Source: Closterium sp. NIES-65 (Eukaryota > Streptophyta > Zygnematophyceae > Desmidiales > Closteriaceae). Taken from it: a DNA stretch of 64,000 nt. The position numbers and the translations under genes were made by a program. Location of the stretch: positions 1-64,000 of the forward strand of contig CANXME010000820.1 in assembly GCA_948144175.1 (NCBI GenBank), written 5' to 3'. Under the pieces are notes generated by a model, which had not been told where the DNA came from, made no database searches, and saw only the letters and a program-made list of their open reading frames with translations. Shown here in pieces: positions 1 through 13,000 of the stretch. The first letter of the stretch is position 1. Every line of letters starts with the position of its first letter.

Positions 1-251
1 GCTTGTGCTTCTTCCACTCTTCTTCTTGCTTATTTTATGCTGACAAACCGTTTGTATTTAAATTTCTTAAATCACTTGCTCATGGCCTATTTTTAATTTT
101 CTGATCGCTTCTCGGTTTCCAACAACTTTCCCAATGTTCGGCTCTGCTACCCCGCAATGTGGATTTGTCTAAACATAGTTTCTATTGATGTTGAAGCTGT
201 GTAATGGTCTCATTGTCACTTGTGCCCTCTAATTTTCATACATGAACGCAG
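1..251. other. Intron sequence at left edge of window
   Basis: AT-rich sequence with no open reading frame or recognisable exon. It ends in an AG acceptor just before the first, damaged LRR exon of gene A, so it is read as an intron. The upstream exons and promoter of gene A lie outside the window. Confidence 0.5.
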
Positions 252-3200
252 AAGTTTGGAGTCAAACTCGCTGACGGGAAATATTGATATCATTCCATCA
301 CTCAGAAATTAACATACTGTAATGACTGTTTTTTTCTGTTTTTTATTGCATGCATTGCTCTGGTTCTTGTTGGATACCACAAAGTACTAATTTTATACCC
401 TGTCAAAGTTCACCAAGTAGTGTGGTTGTGTTCCACTTTTATATGTGCTGGCTCTGTACATTTCTGCTTCTATGAAAAATCTGTGTTGTGCCATGAATGG
501 TTTCTATTGCTCGTCTCATCCTCATCACAGTGGTCTTAATAATAATCAGTTCACAGGCTCGATTCCCAGTGATATTTCCATGCTTAAGAATCTGGGTAAC
601 ATGTAAGTGAGACCTCTGGAAATTTGTCGCTTCCTATCTCTGCTCCTTGTCTCCAATATTTTCGTTTCTTCAATCCAGAAACAGCCTTTTGGGGCCTTTC
701 ATTGTATTGTTTACGAAGGTATTTGTTGACATGATTTTTATTCCTGATTCCAAATCCATTCAGGTCGCAGCATCGCTTCTAGCTTCCTGTTGCTCTCCTC
801 CCTTTCCAGCTTCTAATTTTTCACCTCTTTTTTCATCCGGCCTCCTTTGGTGCAAGCAGCACCTGCTCTTACTCTCATTGGATTTCCCCACCTTCACTCC
901 CCCGTTCCATAGAGTCTGCTCTCCATTGTCTGCAACCCGTTGTCCTCCTTCCTCCCACCTTCCTGCACCTTTCTTTTCCCTGCTCATGGCTGAAATATTT
1001 CTTACAAAATATCCTCTGTCGTTTTGTGTCTCTGTCGTCTTGTGATGTTTGGATTGTCATCAATTCGTGTCTGATGACTGGTTAATTCTATGCGTTTTTT
1101 ATCTCTGACTTTTTTGCATTCCTCGATCGTGTTCATTACACAGATCCTTTCACTACAATCAACTCACAGGGCAAATACCTTCTCAGATTGGAACAATGAC
1201 ATACCTGACAAGCATGTAAGTCTTATCAGATTCAGCTGTTGTACTGCAGGCGTCTTCCTTGAAGCGCAAGAAAAGGATGAGGGTGCTGGTGGTCCTGGTG
1301 ATGCTGGTGATGTCGGTGGTGCCGGTGGTGCCGGTGGTGCTGCTGCTGCTGCTGCTGGCCCGCCGAATTCATTGGAGTCCTCAGGTGCTGCAGGTGTCGT
1401 GAAGCGGCTGTTGTGATTGGCCTCATGGGGGAAGCCGGTGATGCATCAGCCATTGTTATCAATGGTGGAAATATAGGCTGTGTGCTGAAATCAGTGTCCA
1501 GAAAACGACAAACCTGAGTCGGGCCTGTTTGAATGGTGGCTTGTTGTTTGGTGCATGGCAGCTGAGTCCAGGTATGGACTGCTGCGATGAGAGTATCGGG
1601 GAGACTGGTGCAAGTTCGTTTGGCTAGCCTTTGAAAGATTTCCTGGAGTGTCACCAATGAAGAATGGTGGAATCAATGTCTGGTTGTAGCTTGATTTCTG
1701 ATTGGCGCGGTCCGGGAATTCGTCCTGATTTTATAATTTCCTTCGTTATCCTTGTTTTCTTAATCAATAAGGTGGCATATCCTTCGTTATCCAGATTTCC
1801 ATGCCTTGGTTTCTTCTTCCCCTCTTCCGCACCGGGCGATGAACAGTACTGTTGCATCCCAGTCGCCCAGTATTGTTCTGTTCAAGTCCCAGAGACAATG
1901 TGCATTATCCTCCATTTTCTGATACACGACTTGTGACATGACATGCTGCTGGTAATAACATGAACTTTTTTTTTTGTGCATTTGTCATGCCTTACTTGTG
2001 TTTGTCACCACAGAGATCTTTACAAGAATCACCTCACTGGTTCCATTCCCTCTACCATTTTTAGCCTTGCAAAGCTGAAAAACATGTAATTCTGTTATTC
2101 TTTCCATCTCCTCTGACTCCTCACTCTCTCCGCGCCTCTTTTCTGATCCCTTGTGATCACAATTTTCTCTGTTCAACGTCCAATGTCTTTCTCCCACTCT
2201 CATTTCATCTTTTCTCCGACACTTCCTCCACTGTTCTGTCCCTTCCCTTCCTCGCTAACAGCGTTTCCACTCTGCTCCATTCCCTGCTATCAATGGCACA
2301 CGTTTTGCAGTCAATTTTCACTGCGCTGCCATTGTGCTACTGCAGCATCTCTTGATATTGATATTGTGTGTTGTTCCATCCGAGCTTCAAATATTTCTTG
2401 TATCTCTGACATGCGTCATCGTCATGACAGCCGTCTTGGTTCCAATCAGCTCACAGGCTCAATCCCTCCTGGAATTAGCATCCTTACGAATCTGGAGAGC
2501 GTGTAAGTAGGACCTCCGGCTTGGTGTTCACCTATGTGAGCCCCTCGTATGAGTCGTCTCCCCTCTTTGTGATGTTTCTTCAACTCGTTGCTCCTCTTGC
2601 TCGTTCAGTCACTTTGCCAGCCACTACTTCTCCACTGCGCGTTCCCCCAAAAAATATTGTCGCTCTCCGTTCATGCTACCATCGCCTCTTCTCATCGCGT
2701 CATATTCTATCAGTGCCCTTCCATTCCGACTCGCTTGACCTTTGGATGAAAGTTGACAGAAACTACCTCTGGTCACCTCTCGTTACAGCACCTGTGTATC
2801 CATCACACATTCCATGGATAATGTCCACTGTGCTTCCATCATGCACTGTTCACTAAATGTGAAAACTCAGATGTTACTCTTTTTGCCAGCTGTCCTATTT
2901 AGATGCAACACACACACACACACACACACAAACACAGACAAACACACACACATACATACACACCCACACACACACACACATACATGCACACACGCACACA
3001 AACACACACACATACATACATACACACCCACACACACACATACACACACAGAGTCCAACCTTCCTGTATTACATGCTTGATCTGAATACACTGTGCAGAG
3101 TGTTTGAAGATAATCAGCTTACAGGACCAATCCCCACCGAAATTTGCACAATGACCTCCTTGGTAGCCATGTAAGGCTTTCTCATTGCTGTACCTTTGAC

Positions 3201-6200
3201 TCATTGTTTCGCTTCAGTGCCAGTCCTCTTTGCTACGCTTCCGCTTCACTACCCTGATCTCTACTTAATAATGCTACTTAGTGCTTGTAGAGTGGATATC
3301 ACTTGAGACATCCTCAAGGTCAGTGTAAGGTTGTAGGTAAGACAGCTTGTATGTTAGACTGATTACTATGTAGCAAGACCCTGGTTAGCGGATTGTGATA
3401 CTGGTTCACAAAGTTGTAACACAGGAAGCTGCTTGACTCCGCTGGAGCGCCACCAACCGCCTCGGATGGTACTGGTGGTGGCGAGTTTGGTGGTCACTAT
3501 ATACTTGAGGTCGAGTTCTGGTTCTTGCTGGCACCATGATTGGCACTATAGCACCCTTGAGGAGCATGTCAGGCTTTGGCTATAACACAACAATGTCGGT
3601 ACCCGGAGGAGGGTACGATGGCTAGCACAGACAATTTTCGGCTCCTGTAAGTGTCAGCAGCTAGTCGAGTTTTTATTTTGTGAAACTGCTGCAAGTGCTT
3701 TCTCTGTCCCTTCCACTGTGGGCACCTGGGAAGCACTGGCAGGAGCTTATGGACGTGGTTGCGTGGGTGCGGGAGTAACTTCTGTTAAGACTTTGCATGA
3801 ATGAAAGCAAGAGTCGCCAGTGTATTCCAGAAAGTGCTGTGTCCCCGGCGGCACCCCCCGTGACAGTAGGAGTTGGAAATAAGCTCTCACATTGATGACA
3901 CGATTGGTACAATAGGGGCGTGTGGAGTGGATGCCCACTAAAAAGACACGCCTATTTGGCACAGTGGTGACGGCTGTGATTTCTCCACACTTTTGTCCTC
4001 TTTGTCATTCATCTGCAGTCCTCCCTTCCTCCCTGTCAGGCCCTTAGGCCCATAGCCTTTGCCTGAATCATCTCGTTCACATCTGTCTCCATTTGCATGT
4101 GTCATCTCATCTCCCTCCCCTCACCAATTGTTTGCTGAATCCATCGACTCGCACCTGTCCGTTTCTCACACCTTGGGGCAACCAAATCAGTTCTCTCTGC
4201 CCGCAAATCCTGACTCTCTCGCTTTTTTGCGATTGTCTTTGCATACCAGGGGCTTTCCCAATGCTTCTGTGGTGCTACTGATATTTTTCTGTGCACTTGG
4301 TCATACAATTAACGAAACATACTTCGTCTATGACATACGTGCACATATTGGTTATGACAGAAGTTTTGGCCCAAATCTGCTCAGTGGTTCAATCCCTGAT
4401 GAAATCAGCAAACTCACAAAACTAACATATCTGTAAGCTCCAATCTCCCATCTCTGCCAATCCAGTACAACTATTTTGCCTCCTATTGTGTCCTCCTCTC
4501 CTCTCCTGACTAATAAGAAATCGTCCTTTATACAGTGTCATGCTCTCCTCTCCTCTCCTCTCCCATACGCTTACCACCACCGGAGTTTACATTCCATAGT
4601 TCATGCTTATTCCCTCTTTGCATACGAGTTAGCTGGATATAGGGAATTGACTCCGTGAAGGGTCTGTCTGTAGGAGGACTTGGAATTCTGCAGACCGTTC
4701 ATGTTGCGTACGTATGTATGGTCAACCCGTGCAGTGCAGAGGACAAACAGCAGCTCCATGACCACAGTAACTCACTTCACCTGTTCGTATGTTTTGCTCT
4801 TCCTGCCCTAGTTTTTTTTGCTCTTCATCTGTTCCCCTCTGCTCCACTTCATTTCGTTTCCTTATCATCCCCGTGCAGATTTTTGCTGTTGCAATGCCCA
4901 TTTCCATACTTGAATGCTATTTCCTTCCATACTTCTTCCATTCTACTCAAATTCCTCTCTCCTCGCATCTAACCCTGTGTGTATCTTCTGTTTTAATTCG
5001 CTTTCTGATTTACAGACGTGCTGATAAAAGTCAGCTCACTGGCTCGATTCCATCCGGGAATTGGCAATCTCAAAAATCTCACATTGCTGTAAGAATCCAG
5101 GCTTTAACGTGCCTCAACATCCATGTACCTTCATTTGGAATTTAGTCTGTTTATTTGTGCTACTCCGTATTTTTGGCCCTTCTTCATTTATATCCTCAAT
5201 GACTCTCTCCTTCCATTCCTCACTGCTCTAGCAACATGTGCTCACTTCTGCTTCCCTTATTCCTAGCTCCAATGTATGACTCCTAGAAAGATTCCCTTAC
5301 CCGTTCTATTGTCTGACTCAAATCATGGCTATGCAAGTGGGTTCAACCCACATGGTGATCCGTTTACCCGTCCTCACCTGTTTGGTCGGACTCAGGCCTG
5401 AGAAATCGTGTCTGCTGACTCCATATGACTCAGTATGCTCTTCTTTGAAGGAAAGAGTAGGTGTGAACGAAGTTGGAGCTCGAGAATGAGCTAGAAGACT
5501 GCTTGATGGTCAGCTGTGTAGCCAAAGCCGCACTAGTTTCTGCGAAAAAAAAACATCAAAACTGGTTTGATGTGACAGACTGTGGCTCAAACAGACCGGT
5601 TCATAGAACCAGACAGCCAAAAATTGTAGCGGTATGGTTGCATGCTCATGTGACATTGTCTACCCATTGTTCCCATTCTGATATGGTTTCTGAATTCGTG
5701 TTTTTTGTTTTTCGTCCTAATTACCCTCACATCCTCGCTTATGAACCTGAATACGTATTTCGTCTCGTTGCCTACCCATTCCACCATCTCGACATCTCTC
5801 GTGACTTGCTGGTATCTCTACATATGTTTACAAACATAGTTATCTCGGAGGAAATCTGCTCGAGGGCCCCGTTCCTGCCAGCCTAAGCTCGTTACAACAA
5901 TTGACAGTATTGTATGGCCCTTTTCTTCTCCTGCTCCCACCTTTACCGGCTGAGACTTTCTTCCGTTCCGGAAATATTGTGCACTACGAAATATGTGGTT
6001 GATCTTAGCAGAAATATGTTTCATCACTAAATTCTCTTACTATTCATCTGATTTTTTTGTTTCTATTGCCATCCTCCCTTCGATTCTCCTCTCTGGTACC
6101 CGGTTCCTCCAATGTTGATTTTCTGTTGCCATCAATGCCTAAATCAATTGTGCATTCTGGCACAATAGTTTTGTTCTCATTCTTGCCCATTTGACTCCAG

Positions 6201-7025
6201 ATTTTGAAAAACCTTTGTTTAATTCCCTTCTTCACACCTCCCATCTTCCTTCTATGCACCTTTTCTTTTTCTCTTTTACAAGTGCTGTGTCGATGAAAGC
6301 CGTGTCTTCCTCGCTTCCTTGCCACTTGTATGCGCCATGATATGCCCTGGATGTATCTGCAGAACTTTGGACAGAAAACAAGCTCACAGGCAATATTTCA
6401 TTCATTTCGACACTCATTCGACTCTACTACTTGTAATGCCTTCTTCATGGATGCTTGGTCCCTTGTGTCTCATTACTAACAAACATAAACAAAACATCGA
6501 CAATTGACAGTAAAAACATGGATGGTTGATTTCAGACATTAACTTGTGATTAGGGATGAGCAAGGTGGCGAACATCTGTTCGGTTCGGCTGGAACACGTT
6601 CGAGGCGAACCGAACAGGTTTTGTTTTTCAGCTTAAATCGTTCGCCCGAACGTGTCAATGTTCGCCCGAACACGTTTGTGTTCGTGGCGCTTGCTGCGAC
6701 GCCCCGTGGCGAACACGAACGTGTTCGAGGTTCGCCCGAACACGCCCTCCACAGGCGAACAGCGAACACCTGTTTTTTTCCTAAACTGTTCGCCGAACCG
6801 AACAGTGTTCGGTTCGGCAAAGAGGGTGTTCGACAAGGGGCGAAGACGAAACATGTTTGTGTTCGCCCTTTGCTCATCCCTACTTGTGATGCCATTGCTG
6901 TATCTTTGTGATACCTGTCTGCTTTCTCAGGCTTCCCTGTGTGGTGCTTCTCTCAGGACTCTCAACAACAATGCCTTCAGTGGCTCCATTCCTGCTGGCA
7001 TTGCCACATCCAACGGGGCATTCTT
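252..7025 (+). CDS. Gene A LRR exon array (about 11 one-repeat exons)
   Basis: Each intact exon is 72 nt and encodes one plant-specific 24-residue LRR. It starts with one base of a split codon and ends with two (phase 2-2), so exons can be duplicated or skipped without changing frame. Intact exons are 531-602 (NNNQFTGSIPSDIS), 1144-1215 (HYNQLTGQIPSQIG), 2014-2085 (YKNHLTGSIPSTIF), 2431-2502 (GSNQLTGSIPPGIS), 3099-3170 (EDNQLTGPIPTEIC), 4361-4432 (GPNLLSGSIPDEIS), 5840-5911 (GGNLLEGPVPASLS) and 6957-7025 (NNNAFSGSIPAGIA, one codon short). Most are followed by GTAAGT-like donors. Three are damaged: 252-318 is 67 nt with an in-frame stop, 5016-5088 has one extra base after SIPSG, and 6363-6432 is 70 nt. 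The repeats would form a curved extracellular recognition surface. Confidence 0.85.
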
Positions 7026-10000
7026 GTGAGGCCTCTACTGGTTTTCTTCTTGTATACTTCCCAATCCACCTCGTGTGAAACTATGTTTTTAGAGGTATGA
7101 GGTAAGAGCGTTGGAGATTTACATCGAGCCAAATGCAAGGTGATGAGTCGCGGAGAAGTTATTGCTTAGCAGCATGTGATACGATGTACGAGAGACAAAA
7201 ATGGGGAAGAGTTTTTTAGGGCTGTGAGAAGGGAGAGGGTTGGAGGAGCGTGCAAGTTGAGTGAGTCGTTGGCAACCACTAGAGGGAAGCTTCTAAACAT
7301 GCCTCTGTGGGAGGCAAAAGAGGGCTAACAATAACCTTCCTGCATCCTCTTCAACCTCCCCCTGTTGCTTGTCCGTGTTGAATTAAGCTAATAAGCCTAC
7401 CGGTGTGTTACCCTAGAAAACCAAAATATTGTATTAGCAACGTGTGTAGCTTGGGTTGGGGTTTCACCATAAACTCTAAACCGTAAAGCTGATAAACATT
7501 ATTGTCCAGATTGTTGTGAACCCCAATAAAATCCAGGGTGTGACCAGTTTGGGGGAAATGGTGGAAAGTAATCTAAATAAAAGTAAGGCTGAAGGTTACT
7601 TCAAGGTCAGCCAAAATATAATATGAGGTCATCAGTGAACTGTAGCCGCGTCTCTCCTCCCTCATTCACTGCTTTCTGCTCTCACCCGCATTCCTCCGCT
7701 TTCTAATTGTCAGCTCGCCATGCTGTTGCCACTGCATTGCGTGCCTTTTTCTCCAAGTACTACTAATACTTCCAAGAATATTTTTTGTGATATAGAACCT
7801 TTGTTGCCCCTGGCTCGAACTTTGTCCTTTTAATCTTCTCTTTTCATTCGTCTTTCTTCTGGCTTGTTTTCAGCTTGTTTTGTTTTCTGTAAACTCTCCC
7901 TCCATTATTCCTTGCTTTTGTATGGCTTTCAACTCCCTATGCTATTACTCTCATCCTGTTTGTTCCTCTCCTTTTAGGACATAATATCCTCATGGTTTTG
8001 CGTCCTCCACCTCTTGTTTAGGCTTAAAGCTGCCTCATGATCTGACCTGACATTTGTTGTGCAAGATCTACTGTAGCTTCAATATCTCTGTACTTATCTC
8101 CTCTCTCGTGATGTGATGCTTTCCCATTCAACTCTCTTACTGCTCCAATTTTTCATTGTTTGTCTTCTCCCCTCTCTCCGGTGCCTCCTTGTGCTGCTTT
8201 CCTCCCCCTCTCCCCTCCTCCTCCTCCTCCTCCTCCTCCTCCTCCTCCTCCTCCTCCTCCTCCTCCTCCTCCTCCTCCTCCTCCACCACCTCCTCCTCCT
8301 CCTCCCCCTCGTCCTCCTCCTCGTCCTCCTCCTCCTCCTCCTCCTCGTCCTCCTCGTCCTCCTCCTCCTCCTCCTCCTCCTCCTCCTCCTCCTCCTCCTC
8401 CTCCCCCTCCTCATCTTTCTCCTTCTCTCCCCGTCTTTGCATGCCTTCATTCCACTCAATTTCTTTCCTGTGTCAAAACATTTTTTTTCTCTCTACTGTG
8501 TCTCTATACAATTTTCCTACCCCATCACATCATCCACACCTCTTGTTCTTGACTGGCAGCGATGCCTCGCACAACTACTTCTCAGGCCCCATTACAGGTC
8601 TTATATGGTGGAACATGGACCTTTCAAGCAACTACTTCACGGGCTACCTTGCCATCAAAGACAACCGTGTATCTAGCAATTGCTTCTCAGACAACTTCTG
8701 GATCTATTCTTGGCAGCGTCGTCCAGTAGACTGCATGATTTTCTGTGGCATCAACAATGCCTTGTACCATACCGCCAGTGCTTGTGATGGTCATGGCATG
8801 TGTTATCCAGATGGGCCCAGCTTGGTGCCAACGTGCTTGTGTGAACCGGGATATGTTCGGGTCGGAAGAATCAGCTGTCTTGCGGAAGGTATTGGTTCAT
8901 GCAGTTTCATTTATTTTGCCGCACCGAACTCTCATTCTAAACCAACGGCGTAGACACACACCCTTACTGTACGGATCTTAAACTTGTTACATGCTGTGCC
9001 TTCCGCATGTTAGTACCGAAGCCTGACTATTCCTTCGCGCTCTGTGCTGCCAGTGTTTGTGTGTCTCCCTGATCTGTGCACCACTTATCCACCCATTGTT
9101 TTCCAGCTTAAAAGACACCATTGCTCCAACACTCCTATCCATCTCATATTTTTCAGGCTGGGAGAAAGACTTCTCAACCACCACTAGGCCCATTCTCCCC
9201 TCATTCACCGTGCTTACAAAGGGGATGCGACGGGAGACAGTGGGGAAGTTCATGGCAAAGCCAGTGACTCTGTTTGCATATCCGGCTTCTTTCGGTAGCA
9301 CGTGATGTGGTGTGGAGCTGGCTTTCAGTGTCAACTTTACCTTCTCCCTAACTCCCCAGTATGGTTCAGTCGGTTCCAATGGCTTTGCGTTTGTGATTGC
9401 GGCAAAGGGCAAGTTGGGGAAAGCTGATGGCGTAGGGTATGGTGGAATGGGAATGCGGAGTGTAGCCATTGAGTTTGACACGCTTCCAAATGCCAAGCAC
9501 AATGATATGAAGCAGCAGCATGTGGGGCTCAACATAAATGGCCTGGATAAATCCGTGATCGCAGTGGAATCGTCATTCACTCTGACCAACGGCGATGCGT
9601 ACACGGCATGGGTGGACTACGACCCGTGGAATCGTGGCACAGTCCGGGTGTTTCTAGCCAACTCCAACGTGAAGCCAGGAAAGCCACTTCTGCAGAGCAC
9701 TTTGTCGCTGTGTGAGGTGCTGCAGCCTAGTGTGCAGCAGCCAGCGTTCTTCTTTGGCTTTGTGGCATCCACCACTGTGAAGCCCTTTCAGAGGCACGCC
9801 ATTCTCAAGTCTGGCATGAGTGCAGGCAAGTACTTTTTGAATGGAGTAGTGCTGGTGGTGATGGGTGTTCAAATGACGAGCATCTGAGATGGAAAATTGA
9901 TGACGATGACTGTCCAAATGGCAAGATTATCGGGGAGAATGACTGTTCAGGGAGGGTTTATGTAGGTGGTAGAGAGAATAGCATTTTTGCAACCAAAAAT

Positions 10001-13000
10001 GTGGCCATCTCTGCCACAGTTGTGCAAATTGAATCTGGCTCACGGTGGGTCAGACCAAAGCCAGCTTGATGTGGCTTGATCATTGAGGTTGCGTTCAGAC
10101 TCAGCTGTATCGGCTTAGTTTGAAGTCGCAACAAGGCCACCCTGACTCATGGCTTGACTTGTGGTGAGCCTTCTCAAATCGTGTTAAGCCTTGTTTGCCC
10201 AAGTCAGGTCCGCATGGAGCTGATGAAGAATCGTGGTAGATGGTTGAAGTGAGTTTGCATTTGCCAGCCACTCATGAGGTAGTTTAAATTTCCTATGGCC
10301 CAACCATCCTCTTAAGGCTGGTGTGGTTGTTTTCCCCACTTGTGTCTAGTACAGGTGTGCCTCCGACCAAGCTAGTCCAGAGCACAACTCAAGGTGAGCT
10401 GGATGTCATGTGACATGCAGAACGTCTAGATATTGGCAGCACCGTTTCACTTCTGTATAACTATGTTGGATGCACATAATCGACTGGAAATATATGGACT
10501 AATAAGTTGTGCTACTTGGTTGTGTTCAACATAATTTCCAAAGCTGATCCGTGCTTTGCATGCCATGTGTGCTTCCTAGCTGCCTCTCTCCCACCTCCTG
10601 TAACTTCATGTCTCACTTAAAACACCCCTTCTACCCTTCACAGCCCTTGGCCTCGAATTAGCTGGAGGCGCATTTGCACCACCTCAAGCCAACCCATTCT
10701 TCCGCTATGTGAGCGCGGACTACGAATGGACAACAACCAATAGCGACTCGTGGGCCGTCCGTGACTTCCACACCTGGGACTCAGTGGCCTTCCTTGGCTG
10801 GCCTGTCAAGCATCAGATGGCTTGCAGTGAGTGGCATGAGGGTGGACCTGAAGTATGTCACTTAGAATATTCATTTTCAAATGAGAGGTGCACTGTTTCT
10901 CTGCTTGCATGGTCTCTGCAGCACTGCAGGATGACTTATTGTGACTTCCTTCCATGGTAAATGTTATTCTCACTTCTTCTCAGGTGCATGCTGGGCATAT
11001 GCGGTGGTGGCAAGTGTGGAGGCAGCATATGGCATTGCAACGAATCAGATCGCTCCTCAGCTGTCAGTGGAGCCACTCTTTGCAGCCATGGGGCTCACCG
11101 ATACTAAGTGCACCGCTGGAGGCTCCCCCACTCAGGCGTTTGAGAAGCTTGTGACTCTTGATGCCAGCAGTGGACTCATGGGAGGAAGCAATCAGGTAAG
11201 GCAACTTGAATGAGGTTATGGTAATTGAAGTGAGGTCGAATCATGAGAGAGGCGTACTCTCAAATTTCAAAATGTGCTGTTGGAGCACCTGAATAACCAA
11301 GTTGGAAAAGAGAAAACAAATATATGTGAAAAACCAGTAGTGTTACTGATATACGTTTGTAACACTGATGGCTACGTGGTGAATCTCTGTTGATGTATTT
11401 TTTTCTCACAGAAGAGTCGCATGACAGCATGTGTCCTTGCTGAATACCATCGCAGAATCCAACCTCTTTCTTACTAATTTCTTGAGTTTGTTCTCCTGTT
11501 CCTAGGCAACACCATATCCGGTGCACGCATTTGAGCGTGCATACTTCAAGGGGCATGAGGGTCTCATGCTGGCTGTGCAGCGCCAGCCAGTGGTGGTTCA
11601 CATAGAGGCCTTAGCTGACACGTTCATCAGCTATGATGGGGTGAGTCATTGCAGCATTGATGTTCTGTGCTGCAATCTTTTAGGAGGATGACATCAACAT
11701 TCACATCGCACAGCATTATGGAAAACATGTTGTTCGAGCATCGTCTCTCAATGTAATATTCGCATAGCTGACCATGCATGTCCACTGTATTTACAACGGA
11801 AGTATGTCCTCTCCCCTCTCTGCTCCAGACGTTCAAATACCAGGATCCTGCTTGCTACACCGGCAGTCTGAACCACGTCGTACTCGTCATTGGCTACTTC
11901 ATCAATAGAGATGATGGCAGCCAGATACGCATTCCTCCTCCCTTTTGGATCATTCGCAACTCATGGGGAACTAGTTGGGGCGACGGTGGCCACATGCGCA
12001 TGGCCATAGAGGGAGGGGATGGCGTGTGTGGGATCAACGTGCTGCCTGGCATCTACCCCATTATCAAGAGTGAGGCATCTACCCTTGTCGTGTGTGAATT
12101 TATGAGCCCATTGTCGTCAGTTAGGCTTAAAAAATCACTGTCAGCTTCAATGTCAAGAGTGACATATCCACCCCAATGTTAGGAGCATGGCATCCAACCA
12201 AGGTTGAATATTTCTGGCATCGTCGCTCCAAAACTAGTGCTCGAGAATTTTGGTTGTGCTTGAAAATTTATCAGAACGATGCTGTAAAGGCCAAAGGGCA
12301 TGAGATGCAAAGGGCCTGGCAACTTGTTTTTGTCCTGCACCTAGTGTTCCGTTGTTGTGGGTTTTGTCTGTACCCTTTATCACCTTTCAGTTCCAGGGGA
12401 TCCCTGTAGGAGAAGAAGCTACCGTGGTGATCAGGATCAGTACGGCATAATGAACCCGTGTGGCCGGTTCCCATGTCAAGAGGACAATGAAGGCCAGCGC
12501 TGCAGCTGCAATATTTCTCAAGTTCCTCAAGATATGAGGCAACCTTTTGTTGAGGTTGATAATGGTTACGGCTCCAAAACATGTGCTTATGGTAAGATCT
12601 GGCTGTAAGTAATTTCCTTGCTCATTGGATAAAGGAAGGGGCCCCATGGAGGTGGCGAATCCATGTGTACAAGCTTCTCTTGCACCTAATCTCCGTGTTT
12701 CAAACTCCCACACGGTCCTATATTCTTGATCCTTCCCACTCTCCAATTTGTACACTAATTGTGGCAGTGGATGTGTGTGGGTCGTACTTCAAGAACCCAT
12801 GTTACGTGGGCTTATGCATCAACGATTTCAAGGGATCATACTCCTGCATCTGCCCTCCAAACCACATTGAAAGAGCTACAAATTACGGCTTCCCAACCTG
12901 TGAACCAGGTGATCCCCCAACCATCCACCTTGTTGGATTTCTTTCTTTCAGGTTGCTGTGGTTATATTGTCCAGCATAGCAAGGAGAAAGTGAGCTGATC

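Noticed and set aside
2814..3204. Thr/His- or Cys/Val-rich open frames
   Set aside because: Products of the CA microsatellite, overlapping an LRR exon boundary.
8094..8676. Long open frames giving poly-Ser, poly-Leu, poly-Glu or poly-Arg
   Set aside because: They come from reading the CTC trinucleotide tract in different registers; the region is an intron.
9303..9305. TGA as a selenocysteine codon
   Set aside because: The paralogue has glycine, not cysteine, at this position and lectins have no redox site there; a nonsense change is simpler.
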